Below, one piece after another: positions 1 through 7,792 of a stretch of 64,000 bases of DNA. A program made the position numbers and the translations under genes. The stretch is taken from assembly GCF_014649815.1 (NCBI RefSeq), contig NZ_BMTT01000002.1, positions 124,001 through 188,000 of the forward strand, given 5' to 3'. The number at the start of each line of letters is the position of its first letter. Positions within the stretch are counted from its first letter, which is position 1. The DNA is from Streptomyces mutabilis (GTDB lineage Bacteria; Actinomycetota; Actinomycetes; Streptomycetales; Streptomycetaceae). Below the pieces are notes generated by a model, which was not told the origin of the DNA, did not search any database, and was given only the letters and a program-made list of their open reading frames with translations.

Positions 1-402
1 CTCGCCGAAGAGACCCAGCAGGCGGGAGGCCAGTACCTGGGCACCGCCGCTGACTTCGAGGATCGCGCCGAGCATGGTGCCGAGGCCGATGATGATGGCG
101 ACGTGGCCGAGTATGCCGCCCATGCCGGACTCGATGGTGGAGACGGCGTCGGACTTCTGGACGGTGCCGAAGAGTTCGGTGACCGAGAGGCCGGCGAGCA
201 GGCCGACGGCTATGGATACGGCGAGCAGGGCGACGAAGGGCTGCAGCCGCACCTTGATGATCAGGTAGAGCAGGAGCGCGATGCCGATCGCGGCGACGGT
301 CAGCAGGCCCGCCGTGCCGTCGATCAGGGTGAGCAGGCCGCCGGTGTGCGGCGGTGTCTCCGGGGTGGAGGATGCGGCGAGCTGGAGGGATATAGGGGAC
401 AT
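1..402 (-). CDS. GntP-family gluconate-type permease, N-terminal part (runs off the window)
   Basis: Only the first 134 residues are present; the gene continues beyond position 1. The ATG at 402 is preceded by AGGA about 8 bases upstream. After a short polar start, hydrophobic stretches at about residues 27-50, 54-72 and 92-112 are membrane helices, and the sequence resembles the start of GntP/GntT permeases, which import gluconate and related sugar acids by proton symport. It is the last gene of the leftward kinase-IclR-RidA series but is separated from ridA by a hairpin (449-496), so it may have its own promoter or rely on read-through. The neighbours suggest a 2-amino-sugar acid as substrate; that part is inference. 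Confidence 0.85.
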   Translation of the reverse strand, partial: MSPISLQLAASSTPETPPHTGGLLTLIDGTAGLLTVAAIGIALLLYLIIKVRLQPFVALLAVSIAVGLLAGLSVTELFGTVQKSDAVSTIESGMGGILGHVAIIIGLGTMLGAILEVSGGAQVLASRLLGLFGE

Positions 403-448
403 TCGGGGGTCCTCTGCGTAAACACATACAGCTTTCGGGCACGGCGGG

Positions 449-496
449 GCGCGGCACGGCGCCCCCCGGGGGGGGGTGAGGGGCGCCGTGCCGTGC
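449..496 (-). terminator. GC-rich hairpin after ridA
   Basis: Arms 452-465 and 480-493 pair perfectly over 14 bp and can be extended to 449-496 with one G-U pair. The hairpin lies 63 bases beyond the ridA stop and 47 bases before the permease start. It is a probable intrinsic terminator or partial attenuator for the leftward operon. Confidence 0.7.
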
Positions 497-520
497 GACA
501 GACAGGCGGAACGGAAAGAG

Positions 521-550
521 ACCGGAGCGACCGGAGCGACCGGAGCGACC
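521..550. repeat. 9-bp tandem repeat, unit ACCGGAGCG
   Basis: Three exact head-to-tail copies (521-529, 530-538, 539-547) plus a partial fourth lie just downstream of the ridA stop codon. No function is evident. Slippage could make the copy number vary between strains. Confidence 0.8.
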
Positions 551-558
551 GGGGAAGG

Positions 559-969
559 TCAGCCGAGGACGGCCAGCGCGTCGATCTCGATGAGGAGTCC
601 GGCGGGCAGACCGACGTAGACGGTCGTGCGCGCGGCGGGCGGCTGGGTGAGGCCCTGCTCCTCGAAGTAGGCGTTGTAGATCTCGTTCATCTCGGCGAAG
701 TGGTCCACGTCGGTGAGGTAGACGCGGATCATCATCACGTCGTCCCAGGAGGCGCCGCCCTCCTCCAGGATCGCATTGACGTTGGCGAGGGTCTGGAGGG
801 TCTGCTCGCGCAGGGTCGGTCCGGCCGGGGTGGGGGCCTTGCCGTCCTCGTGGGGGAGGAAGCCGACCTGGCCGGCGACCTGGAGGATGTTGCCCTTCTT
901 GACGCCGTGGGAGAACTTCGCCGGGGGGACGGTGTGGGTCGCGGGGGTGAGGGCGATCTTGTCGGTCAT
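559..969 (-). CDS. ridA: RidA/YjgF-family enamine/imine deaminase
   Basis: 136 residues, the usual family length. The C-terminal half carries RidA features, including the AARTTVYVGLP segment with the conserved substrate-binding Arg and the following LIEIDALAVLG strand. RidA proteins hydrolyse reactive 2-aminoacrylate-type enamines and imines released by PLP-dependent dehydratases, giving 2-keto acids. The ATG overlaps the stop of the upstream IclR gene by 4 bp (ATGA), so the genes are translationally coupled. A local RidA makes sense beside the PLP deaminase at 2932-4215, whose first product would be an enamine/imine. Confidence 0.92.
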   Translation of the reverse strand: MTDKIALTPATHTVPPAKFSHGVKKGNILQVAGQVGFLPHEDGKAPTPAGPTLREQTLQTLANVNAILEEGGASWDDVMMIRVYLTDVDHFAEMNEIYNAYFEEQGLTQPPAARTTVYVGLPAGLLIEIDALAVLG

Positions 970-1730
970 GCGGTGACTTCCTTGACTGGGGTCCTGCCGG
1001 AGTACTCGCCGCTGATCGCGTCCGCCGTACGGCGCACCAGCGGGAGCAGGGTGAGGAGTTCGTCGGCGGAGACGACGACGTTCGGCGCGGAGACCGACAT
1101 CGCGGCGACCACCCTGCCATCGGCGCCCCGGATGGGCGCGGCGACGCAGTTGATGGACTCCTCGTGGCCACCGAGGTCGGTGGCCCAGCCCTGTTCGCGC
1201 ACCTTGGCCAGCTCCTTGAGGAAGCCGTCGGCGTTCGGTGTCGAACGGGGCGTGTACATGGGGTAGTCGAGCTTCTCGACGACGGCTCGGCGCTCGTTCT
1301 CGGGGAGGTCGGCGAGCAGGAGTTTCGCCACGGCCGCCACCGTGATGGCGACGGGCTTGCCGATCCTCGAGTACATGCGGACCGGGTAGCGGCTCTCCAC
1401 CTTGTCGATGTAGAGGACCTCGTTCTCCTCGTAGACGGCGAGGTGGACGGTGTGTCCGCAGTGCTCGTTGAGGCGTACGAGGTGGGGGTGGGCGATCTCG
1501 CGGACGTCCAGGTTCTCCATCGCCTCCTGGGCGAGGGCGATGAGGCGGGCGCCGAGGCGGTAGCGCTGGTCTTCCTGGCGGTAGACGAAGCCGTGTTCGT
1601 GGAGGGTGCGCAGCAGGCGCAGGGCCGTGGACTTGTGCACGCCGAGGCGGTCGGCGACCCGGCCCAGGTCGGCGGGGCCCTCGGCGAGCAGCGGCAGGAT
1701 GCTCAGCGCGCGGTCGACGGTCTGGCTCAT
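966..1730 (-). CDS. IclR-family transcriptional regulator
   Basis: 254 residues when started at the ATG at 1730, which overlaps the kinase stop by 4 bp; a longer reading upstream is only a low-quality extension through the kinase gene. Residues about 5-60 form the winged helix-turn-helix (VADRLGVHKSTALRLLRTL). Residues about 75-245 form the IclR effector-binding domain. Members usually repress or activate a neighbouring catabolic operon in response to a small organic acid. It probably controls both its own operon and the diverging deaminase/deacylase operon through the palindromes at 2885-2911. The effector is unknown; a keto-deoxy sugar acid would fit the pathway. Confidence 0.93.
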   Translation of the reverse strand: MSQTVDRALSILPLLAEGPADLGRVADRLGVHKSTALRLLRTLHEHGFVYRQEDQRYRLGARLIALAQEAMENLDVREIAHPHLVRLNEHCGHTVHLAVYEENEVLYIDKVESRYPVRMYSRIGKPVAITVAAVAKLLLADLPENERRAVVEKLDYPMYTPRSTPNADGFLKELAKVREQGWATDLGGHEESINCVAAPIRGADGRVVAAMSVSAPNVVVSADELLTLLPLVRRTADAISGEYSGRTPVKEVTA

Positions 1731-2794
1731 GGGGTGCGTACCTCCTCCTCGGCCCGTTCCTCGGCCTGTGTCCAGCCGGGGCCGAGTCGAAGTGTCCCCC
1801 ACGCGTCGTCGTCGAGGGCGGCCAGGCGGTCGGCGTGGTCGCGGGCCGGGGGTACGGCGAGGTCGCCGGGGACGGTGAGGGTGGCCGCGGCCGTCAGGTG
1901 ACCGTGGCGCAGGCGCTCGCGCACGGGCAGTCCGCGCAGGGTGGCGGAGAGGAACCCGGCGGCGAAGGCGTCGCCCGCGCCGACGGCGGCGACGACGTCG
2001 ACGGTGAGGGCGGGGACGGAGGCGACATGGGTGGCCTCGGCGCCGTCGGCGCCGACGGTCCGCTGGAAGGCGGTGGCGCCGGCCGCGCCCTGCTTGACGA
2101 CCAGCAGTTCCGGCTCGGGCAACGCGGCGCGCACGGCTTCGGGGCCGCCGAGCCCCCAGGCCTCGTCCTCGCCGACGAAGACGATGTCGGCGCCCCGCGC
2201 CAGGTCGAGCAGCACCCGCGCCCCGTCGTCCTCCTCGCGCCACAGACCGGGGCGGTGGTTGACGTCGAAGGAGACGAGCGGACGGCCGGGGCGGTGGGCG
2301 GTCAGCTCGCGCATCAGGCCCAGGCAGTCGGCGGAGAGCGCGGGCGTGATGCCGGACAGGTGGAGCACGCGCGCGGAGCGGATGGCGTCGAGGTCCATGT
2401 TCCGCACCGACATCGCGGAGGCGGCGGAGCCCGCCCGGTAGTACGCGACCTCGTGAGCGTCGGTGGCGCGGTCCCCAGCGGTGCGGAAGTAGACGCCGGT
2501 CGGGCGGTCGGGGTCGCGGCGCACGGCGGACACGTCGACTCCGTAGGCGCCGATCGCCTCGACGAGGTGGTCGCCGAAGCCGTCCGCGCCGACCCGGCTG
2601 ACCCAGCGGGCGGTGTGCCCGGCGGCGGCGAGGACGCAGGCCACGTTGGACTCGGCGCCGCCGATGGCTCGGTCGAAGGAGGGGACGTCGGCGAGGCGGC
2701 CGGGTACGGAGGGCAGGAAGGTGACCATGGACTCGCCGAGCGCGACGACGTCCACGACGTCGGGGGTGGTGCTGCGGGGTCCTTCGACGGTCAC
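1727..2794 (-). CDS. PfkB-family sugar kinase, 2-keto-3-deoxygluconate kinase type
   Basis: 355 residues from a GTG at 2794, which has AGGAG 11 bases upstream; the open frame extends to 2914 but would then run through the operator region. The N-terminus has the VALGESMVTF strand typical of KDG kinases, then the GGAESNVA substrate-binding signature. Near the C-terminus is the PfkB ATP/anion-hole signature (VGAGDAFAAGF), whose Asp is the catalytic base. KDG kinases make KDPG, the Entner-Doudoroff intermediate, and the other genes here could supply KDG. A different keto-sugar acid or ribokinase-like substrate cannot be excluded. First gene of the leftward operon. Confidence 0.87.
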   Translation of the reverse strand: MTVEGPRSTTPDVVDVVALGESMVTFLPSVPGRLADVPSFDRAIGGAESNVACVLAAAGHTARWVSRVGADGFGDHLVEAIGAYGVDVSAVRRDPDRPTGVYFRTAGDRATDAHEVAYYRAGSAASAMSVRNMDLDAIRSARVLHLSGITPALSADCLGLMRELTAHRPGRPLVSFDVNHRPGLWREEDDGARVLLDLARGADIVFVGEDEAWGLGGPEAVRAALPEPELLVVKQGAAGATAFQRTVGADGAEATHVASVPALTVDVVAAVGAGDAFAAGFLSATLRGLPVRERLRHGHLTAAATLTVPGDLAVPPARDHADRLAALDDDAWGTLRLGPGWTQAEERAEEEVRTP

Positions 2795-2838
2795 GATGGT
2801 CTCGGCTCCTGGCTCGTGTCTCGCGGGCGGGGGCTCCG

Positions 2839-2912
2839 TTGACCCCGCGTTCGCCGAGATGTTAGACAGCAGTAAGCGATATACGCAACGATCGTTGCAG
2901 AGCTTGCAACGC
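2839..2912. promoter_or_regulatory. Divergent promoters with overlapping palindromic operator, probable IclR site
   Basis: GCAACGATCGTTGC (2885-2898) is a perfect 14-bp palindrome. Its right half also forms a second inverted repeat, CGTTGCA-N5-TGCAACG (2893-2911). A plausible rightward promoter is TTGACC (2839-2844) and TAGACA (2863-2868) with an 18-base spacer, putting the operator just past the start site. A leftward promoter is TTGCGT (2888-2883) and TAACAT (2864-2859) with an 18-base spacer, with the operator over the -35 box. A repressor here would block both operons. Confidence 0.65.
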
Positions 2913-2931
2913 ATCAGATCAGGGAGGCTCC

Positions 2932-4215
2932 ATGGCCCTCGACTCCGGCACCGATGCCCTCGCCAAGCTGGCCGAGGAGCACGTCGACCACCGCTTCAAG
3001 GGCCTCCCGCCGGACGCGTACGGCCTGACCGTCGCCGAGCTGGCCGGACAGCGCCGCAACCTCTTCACCGGCGGTTTCACCACTCCCGTGCTGGCCCTGT
3101 CCGCCGAGCGCCTGGAGCACAATCTGAAGCTCATGGAGACGTACTCCGCCCGGCACGGCCTCGCCTTCGCGCCGCACGGCAAGACCTCCATGGCCCCGCA
3201 GCTCTTCCACCGCCAGATCGAGCACGGCGCCTGGGGCATCACCCTCGCGGTGCCGCACCAGGTGCGGGTGGCGCGGGCCTTCGGCGTCCAGCGGGTCTTC
3301 CTCGCCAACGAGCTGGTCGACGCCGCCGCCCTGCGCTGGATCTCCGCCGAGCTGGACGCCGACCCGGACTTCCGCTTCGTCTGCTACGTCGACTCCGTGC
3401 GGGGCGTCGGGCTGATGGACGCGGCACTGACGGAGGCGGGCGCCGGCCGCCCGGTGGACGTCGTGGTCGAGCTGGCCGCCGGTGAGGGCGCCCGGACCGG
3501 CGTGCGCACCGAGGCGGAGTGCGCGGCGGTCGCGGACGCGGTGGCGGGGGCTCGGACGCTGCGGCTGGCCGGGGTCGCCGGGTACGAGGGCGAGGTGCCG
3601 GACGCCGACACCGAGAAGGTGCACGCCTGGCTGCGGCGGCTGGTGGCGCTAGCCGTCGACTTCGACAAGGCCGGGCGGTTCGCCGGGCTGGAGGAGATCG
3701 TGGTGAGCGCGGGCGGCAGCGCCTGGTTCGACGCGGTGGCCGACGTGTTCGCCGAGGCCCCCGCCCTGTCCCTGCCGGTGCTGAAGCTGCTGCGCTCGGG
3801 CGCCTACGTCTCCCACGACGACGGCCACTACCGCGAGCTGACCCCCTTCAACCGGGTCCCCGAGGAGGGCGCCCTGGAGCCCGCCTTCCGTCTGTGGAGC
3901 CAGGTCGTCTCCCGCCCCTCCCCCGAGCAGGCGTTCACCAACGCGGGCAAGCGGGACGCGGCCTACGACCTCCACCTGCCCCTCGCCCAGGTCGTCCGCC
4001 GCGACGGCGCCGAGCGCCCCGCCACCGGCATCGAGGTGACCGGCCTGTCCGACCAGCACGCCTGGCTGCGCACGACCGGGGAGGCGGACCTGGAGGTGGG
4101 CGACTGGCTCGGCACGGGTTTGTCCCACCCCTGCACGTCCTTCGACAAGTGGCAGCTCATCCCGGTCGCCGAGGCAAACGGGACGGTCGTCGACTACATC
4201 CGCACGTTCTTCTAG
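2932..4215 (+). CDS. PLP-dependent D-serine dehydratase/D-threonine aldolase-like deaminase (fold type III)
   Basis: 427 residues; the ATG has GGGAGG 4 bases upstream. The N-terminal alanine-racemase-like barrel carries the PLP Schiff-base Lys in PHGKTSMAP (Lys84). The C-terminal domain has SHPCTSFDKW, the His-x-Cys pair that binds zinc in eukaryotic-type D-serine dehydratases. The family includes D-serine and D-glucosaminate dehydratases that eliminate water and ammonia to give a 2-keto acid. Between a deacylase, RidA and a KDG-type kinase, the most economical substrate is D-glucosaminate (2-amino-2-deoxygluconate), yielding KDG. D-serine or another D-amino acid is the alternative. First gene of the rightward operon, 21 bases before the deacylase. 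Confidence 0.87.
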   Translation: MALDSGTDALAKLAEEHVDHRFKGLPPDAYGLTVAELAGQRRNLFTGGFTTPVLALSAERLEHNLKLMETYSARHGLAFAPHGKTSMAPQLFHRQIEHGAWGITLAVPHQVRVARAFGVQRVFLANELVDAAALRWISAELDADPDFRFVCYVDSVRGVGLMDAALTEAGAGRPVDVVVELAAGEGARTGVRTEAECAAVADAVAGARTLRLAGVAGYEGEVPDADTEKVHAWLRRLVALAVDFDKAGRFAGLEEIVVSAGGSAWFDAVADVFAEAPALSLPVLKLLRSGAYVSHDDGHYRELTPFNRVPEEGALEPAFRLWSQVVSRPSPEQAFTNAGKRDAAYDLHLPLAQVVRRDGAERPATGIEVTGLSDQHAWLRTTGEADLEVGDWLGTGLSHPCTSFDKWQLIPVAEANGTVVDYIRTFF

Positions 4216-4236
4216 GGAAGCCGGGAGAAGCTGGAC

Positions 4237-5847
4237 ATGGAAGAGCTGGTCATCAGGGACGCGGACGTCGTCGACGGTTCCGGCGCCGACGCGTACCGGG
4301 CCGACGTCGTGGTCGACGGCGGCCGGATCGTCTCCATCGTCAGGGAGGCGGCCGCCGCCGGCTGCCAGCGCCCGAAGGCACGCCGCGAGCTGGACGCCGA
4401 GGGCCTGGTCCTGGCCCCCGGCTTCATCGACATGCACGCCCACAGCGACCTGGCGCTGCTGCGGGACCCCGACCACAGCGCCAAGGCCGCCCAGGGCGTC
4501 ACCCTGGAGGTCATCGGCCAGGACGGGCTGTCGTACGCGCCGGTCGACGACCGCACCCTGGCCGAGGTGCGCCGCGCCATCGCCGGGTGGAACGGTCCCG
4601 GTGACGACGTCGACTTCGACTGGCGGTCGGTCGGCGAGTACCTGGACCGGCTCGATGCGGGCATCGCCGTCAACGCCGCCTACCTGATCCCGCAGGGCAC
4701 GGTGCGCGCCCTGGCCGTCGGCTGGGACGACCGGGAGGCGACCGACGCCGAGCTGGAGCACATGCGGCGGCTGGTCGCCGAGGGCATGGAGCAGGGCGCG
4801 GTCGGCATGTCGTCCGGGCTGACGTACACGCCGGGCATGTACGCGAAGGACGCGGAGCTGACCGAGCTGTGCCGGGTGGTGGCGTCGTACGGCGGCTACT
4901 ACTGCCCGCACCACCGCTCGTACGGGGCCGGGGCGCTGGCGGCGTACGAGGAGATGGTGGAGCTGACGCGGGAGGCGGACTGCCCGCTGCACCTCGCGCA
5001 CGCCACCATGAACTTCGGCGTCAACGAGGGCCGGGCGCCCGAGCTGCTGGCCCTGCTCGACGACGCGCTCGCCGCCGGTGCCGACATCACGCTCGACACC
5101 TACCCGTACACCCCCGGCTGCACCACCCTCGTGGCGCTGCTGCCGAGCTGGGCGAGCGAGGGCGGCCCGGACCGGATCATGGAGCGGCTGGCGGACGACG
5201 ACACCGCCGAGCGCATCCGGCACCACATGGAGGAGATCGGCTCCGACGGCTCCCACGGCGTGCCCATGGAGTGGGAGACGATCGAGATCTCCGGCACGGG
5301 CGACCCTGCCCTCGCGGAGTACGTCGGCCGTACGGTCCTGGAGTCGGCGCGGCTGCGCGGCGAGAGTCCGTGGACGGTCGCCCGGCACCTGCTGCTGGCC
5401 GACCGGCTGGCGCCGACCATCCTCCAGCACGTCGGCCACGAGGGGAACGTCCGCGCGATCATGCGGCACCGCGTGCACACCGGCGGCTCGGACGGCATCC
5501 TCCAGGGCGCCAAGCCGCACCCGCGCGCCTACGGCACCTTCCCGCACTACCTGGGGCACTACGTGCGCGAGCTGGGCGTGCTCTCACTGGAGGAGTGCGT
5601 CGCTCACCTGACCTCGCGCCCGGCGGCCCGGCTGCGGCTGCCGGACCGGGGGCTGGTGCGCGAGGGGTACCGGGCCGACCTGGTGCTCCTCGACCCGGCG
5701 ACGGTCGCGGCGGGCAGCACGTACGAGAGCCCGCGCGTGCTGCCGACGGGCATCCCGTACGTGCTGGTCGACGGGCGGTTCGTGATGGAGGACGGACGGC
5801 GCACGGACGTACTGGCGGGGCGGTCGGTGCGGCGCACTCCGCGGTGA
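4237..5847 (+). CDS. N-acyl-D-amino-acid deacylase (D-aminoacylase) family amidohydrolase
   Basis: 536 residues, the usual length. Residues 1-60 form the N-terminal beta-sandwich part, followed by the barrel with the metal-binding motif HAHSD (His67, His69, Asp71) and the C-terminal composite-domain segment ending in [15 protein letters not shown]. Canonical D-aminoacylases have a zinc-binding Cys in a GNCG loop; here the loop reads GQDG (residues 94-97), so the metal centre differs and the substrate may too. Family members remove acyl groups from D-configured amino acids. In this locus N-acetyl-D-glucosaminate is the likely substrate, releasing D-glucosaminate. It follows the deaminase by 21 bases and is probably cotranscribed with it. 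Confidence 0.87.
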   Translation: MEELVIRDADVVDGSGADAYRADVVVDGGRIVSIVREAAAAGCQRPKARRELDAEGLVLAPGFIDMHAHSDLALLRDPDHSAKAAQGVTLEVIGQDGLSYAPVDDRTLAEVRRAIAGWNGPGDDVDFDWRSVGEYLDRLDAGIAVNAAYLIPQGTVRALAVGWDDREATDAELEHMRRLVAEGMEQGAVGMSSGLTYTPGMYAKDAELTELCRVVASYGGYYCPHHRSYGAGALAAYEEMVELTREADCPLHLAHATMNFGVNEGRAPELLALLDDALAAGADITLDTYPYTPGCTTLVALLPSWASEGGPDRIMERLADDDTAERIRHHMEEIGSDGSHGVPMEWETIEISGTGDPALAEYVGRTVLESARLRGESPWTVARHLLLADRLAPTILQHVGHEGNVRAIMRHRVHTGGSDGILQGAKPHPRAYGTFPHYLGHYVRELGVLSLEECVAHLTSRPAARLRLPDRGLVREGYRADLVLLDPATVAAGSTYESPRVLPTGIPYVLVDGRFVMEDGRRTDVLAGRSVRRTPR

Positions 5848-5864
5848 CCCGCCCCGGGGCGGGT
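5847..5864. terminator. 18-bp perfect palindrome at the end of the deacylase operon
   Basis: ACCCGCCCCGGGGCGGGT begins on the last base of the deacylase stop codon. It can fold as a 7-bp GC hairpin with a CCGG loop. It is a possible terminator, with no U tract. Confidence 0.45.
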
Positions 5865-5905
5865 GACGAAACCACCCGAACCACACGTCTCAAGTGGCGG
5901 ATAAC

Positions 5906-5932
5906 ACGACCCGTGAAACGTAACCGGGTCGT
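5906..5932. promoter_or_regulatory. Inverted repeat before the aminotransferase gene
   Basis: ACGACCCG (5906-5913) and CGGGTCGT (5925-5932) pair perfectly around an 11-base loop, ending 12 bases before the ATG at 5945. It could be an operator or a translation-modulating hairpin. No clear Shine-Dalgarno sequence lies between it and the start. Confidence 0.4.
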
Positions 5933-5944
5933 AAGCTCACGGAC

Positions 5945-7156
5945 ATGCAGGTGATCCAGTCGACCAAGCTCGCCAACGTCTGTTACGAGATCCGGGGCCC
6001 GGTGCTCGAGGAGGCGATGCGGCTGGAAGCGGCCGGGCACCGCATCCTGAAGCTGAACACCGGCAACCCGGCCGCCTTCGGCTTCGAGTGCCCGCCGGAG
6101 ATCCTGGAGGACATCCTCCGCAACGTCTCGGCGGCCCACGGCTACGGCGACGCGAAGGGCCTGCTGGCCGCGCGCCGGGCCGTGGTCATGCACAACCAGA
6201 CCCTCGGTATCGAGACCGACGTCGAGCACGTCTACATCGGCAACGGCGTCTCCGAGCTGATCGTGATGGCGATGCAGGGCCTGCTGGACGACGGCGACGA
6301 GGTCCTGGTCCCGGCGCCCGACTACCCCCTGTGGACGGCCGCCGTCTCGCTGTCCGGCGGTACGGCGGTGCACTACCGCTGCGACGAGCAGTCCGACTGG
6401 ATGCCCGACCTCGCGGACGTCGAGCGGAAGATCACCGACCGCACCAAGGCGCTCGTGATCATCAACCCGAACAACCCGACGGGCGCGGTATACGACGAGG
6501 CGGTACTGCGCGGCCTGACCGACATCGCCCGCCGCCACAACCTGCTGGTCTGCTCCGACGAGATCTACGACAAGATCCTGTACGACGAGGCCGCGCACAC
6601 CCCGACCGCCGCGATCGCCCCCGACCTGCTCACCCTCACCTTCAACGGCATGTCGAAGGCGTACCGGGTGGCCGGCTACCGCGTCGGCTGGATGTCGATC
6701 TCCGGGCCGCGCGCGCACGCCGAGTCCTACATCGAGGGCCTGACGATCCTGGCCAACATGCGGCTGTGCGCCAACATGCCGGGCCAGCACGGCGTGGTCG
6801 CCGCGCTCAGCGGGCGGCAGACCATCAACGAGCTGGTGCTGCCGGGCGGTCGGCTGCGGGAGCAGCGGGACGCCGCGCACGAGGCGCTGACCAGCATCCC
6901 GGGCGTGACCTGCGTCAAGCCGAAGGGTGCGCTGTACCTCTTCCCCCGGCTCGACCCCAAGGTGTTCAAGATCAAGGACGACCGGCGGATGGTCCTGGAC
7001 CTGCTGCGCCAGGAGAAGATCATGGTCGTCCAGGGGACCGGCTTCAACTGGCCGGAGCCCGACCACTTCCGGGTGGTGACCCTGCCGACGGCCGGGGACC
7101 TGCGAGAGGCGATCGGGCGGATCGGCAACTTTCTGGACGGGTACGGCCAGCCGTGA
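5945..7156 (+). CDS. alaA: Class I/II pyridoxal-phosphate aminotransferase, alanine aminotransferase (AlaA) type
   Basis: 403 residues, near-identical in length to AlaA/YfbQ. The N-terminus KLANVCYEIRGPVLEEA is typical of this subgroup. NPNNPTGAVY is the substrate/cofactor loop, the PLP Lys lies in NGMSKAYRVAGYRVGW, and an Arg near the C-terminus (FRVVTLP) binds the alpha-carboxylate. It would interconvert pyruvate plus glutamate with alanine plus 2-oxoglutarate. It starts 97 bases after the deacylase operon, with its own inverted repeat upstream, so cotranscription is not certain. Its link to the sugar-acid locus, for example consuming pyruvate from KDPG cleavage, is only a guess. Confidence 0.88.
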   Translation: MQVIQSTKLANVCYEIRGPVLEEAMRLEAAGHRILKLNTGNPAAFGFECPPEILEDILRNVSAAHGYGDAKGLLAARRAVVMHNQTLGIETDVEHVYIGNGVSELIVMAMQGLLDDGDEVLVPAPDYPLWTAAVSLSGGTAVHYRCDEQSDWMPDLADVERKITDRTKALVIINPNNPTGAVYDEAVLRGLTDIARRHNLLVCSDEIYDKILYDEAAHTPTAAIAPDLLTLTFNGMSKAYRVAGYRVGWMSISGPRAHAESYIEGLTILANMRLCANMPGQHGVVAALSGRQTINELVLPGGRLREQRDAAHEALTSIPGVTCVKPKGALYLFPRLDPKVFKIKDDRRMVLDLLRQEKIMVVQGTGFNWPEPDHFRVVTLPTAGDLREAIGRIGNFLDGYGQP

Positions 7157-7180
7157 TCCACTCCCCGACCGCTATCAACT

Positions 7181-7203
7181 TTAGATTGAATCTAATGTAG
7201 GAT
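7181..7203 (+). promoter_or_regulatory. Palindromic operator overlapping a promoter -10 box
   Basis: TTAGATT-G-AATCTAA (7181-7195) is a perfect 7+7 palindrome. It is unusually AT-rich for this genome and resembles MarR/OhrR-class operators in form. Two bases downstream, TAGGAT (7198-7203) is a near-ideal vegetative -10 box. A bound repressor would occlude the promoter of the small gene at 7234. No MarR gene is adjacent, so the regulator would act from elsewhere. Confidence 0.6.
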
Positions 7204-7233
7204 GGTTTCCTGAAGAACTCAGGAGGCCATCCC

Positions 7234-7656
7234 ATGTACGAACCGATCCGCACCAAGTCGGTCCACAGCACGATGGCCGGCAACACCTCGGACTTCCCCC
7301 ACCGGTCCCGGGAGGAAGAGCTGGACATCCAGCTCGCGGGCCACCTCGCCGCTCTGCTCGCCGTCACGGACGAGCTGCGCGCGCGGGCGCCCGGCACCGA
7401 CCTGGACACCGCCGCCGACCGGCTCGCCGAGCAGGTGACCCGACTGCGGGGAGGACAGGCGCCGGTCCGCGTGCCGGTGACCGCGGCCCGCCCCTCGCCG
7501 CACCTGGCGGCCCTGCACCGGCGGGCGCACACCCTCGCGGGCCGTGCCCTGGTGGTGGCGGCCTCCCGCGCCGACACGGCGGTCGCGATCCTGACCGCCG
7601 AGCGCATGGACGCGCACGCCGCCGCCTTCGAACCGCGCGAACTCGCGTCCCGCTGA
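7234..7656 (+). CDS. Small conserved Streptomyces protein, helical, function unknown
   Basis: 140 residues; AGGAGG lies 8 bases before the ATG. There is no signal peptide, membrane segment or known catalytic motif. Residues about 30-65 (REEELDIQLAGHLAALLAVTDELRARA) and 80-125 (LAALHRRAHTLAGRALVVAASRADTAVAILTAERMDAH) look like long amphipathic helices, suggesting a small helical bundle or oligomer. I recall a family of Streptomyces proteins of this kind named after an S. coelicolor locus, without assigned function. Its isolated, tightly operator-covered promoter suggests an inducible response. It ends before a strong hairpin, so it is monocistronic. Confidence 0.75.
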   Translation: MYEPIRTKSVHSTMAGNTSDFPHRSREEELDIQLAGHLAALLAVTDELRARAPGTDLDTAADRLAEQVTRLRGGQAPVRVPVTAARPSPHLAALHRRAHTLAGRALVVAASRADTAVAILTAERMDAHAAAFEPRELASR

Positions 7657-7680
7657 GCCCTCCGGGCTCCCCCGACGGCC

Positions 7681-7716
7681 CCGGCCCGCGCGCACCCGCA
7701 GCGACGCGCGGGCCGG
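7681..7716 (+). terminator. 12-bp perfect hairpin
   Basis: CCGGCCCGCGCG (7681-7692) pairs with 7705-7716 around a 12-base loop, 25 bases after the stop of the small gene at 7234-7656. Confidence 0.75.
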
Positions 7717-7740
7717 GTGCCATTCATCCTGCACCGCGGA

Positions 7741-7775
7741 CGGGGCACCCCGGGCAGGCTCCCCGGAGTGCCCCG
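7741..7775 (-). terminator. 14-bp hairpin with one mismatch
   Basis: Arms 7741-7754 and 7762-7775 pair with a single C/A mismatch and a 7-base loop, 18 bases beyond the stop of the leftward secreted-protein gene. Together with 7681-7716 it insulates two converging genes. Confidence 0.75.
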
Positions 7776-7792
7776 TCCTGCTGTGCGCGTGA

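Noticed and set aside
966..2243. 425-residue reading of the IclR regulator
   Set aside because: The first 170 residues are Arg-rich sequence overlapping the kinase in another frame. The 254-residue form has the normal family length and an ATGA junction.
3649..5559. 636-residue open frame on the minus strand
   Set aside because: It lies wholly opposite the deaminase and deacylase genes and its Arg/Val/Gly-rich translation has no domain. It is a shadow of GC-rich codon usage.
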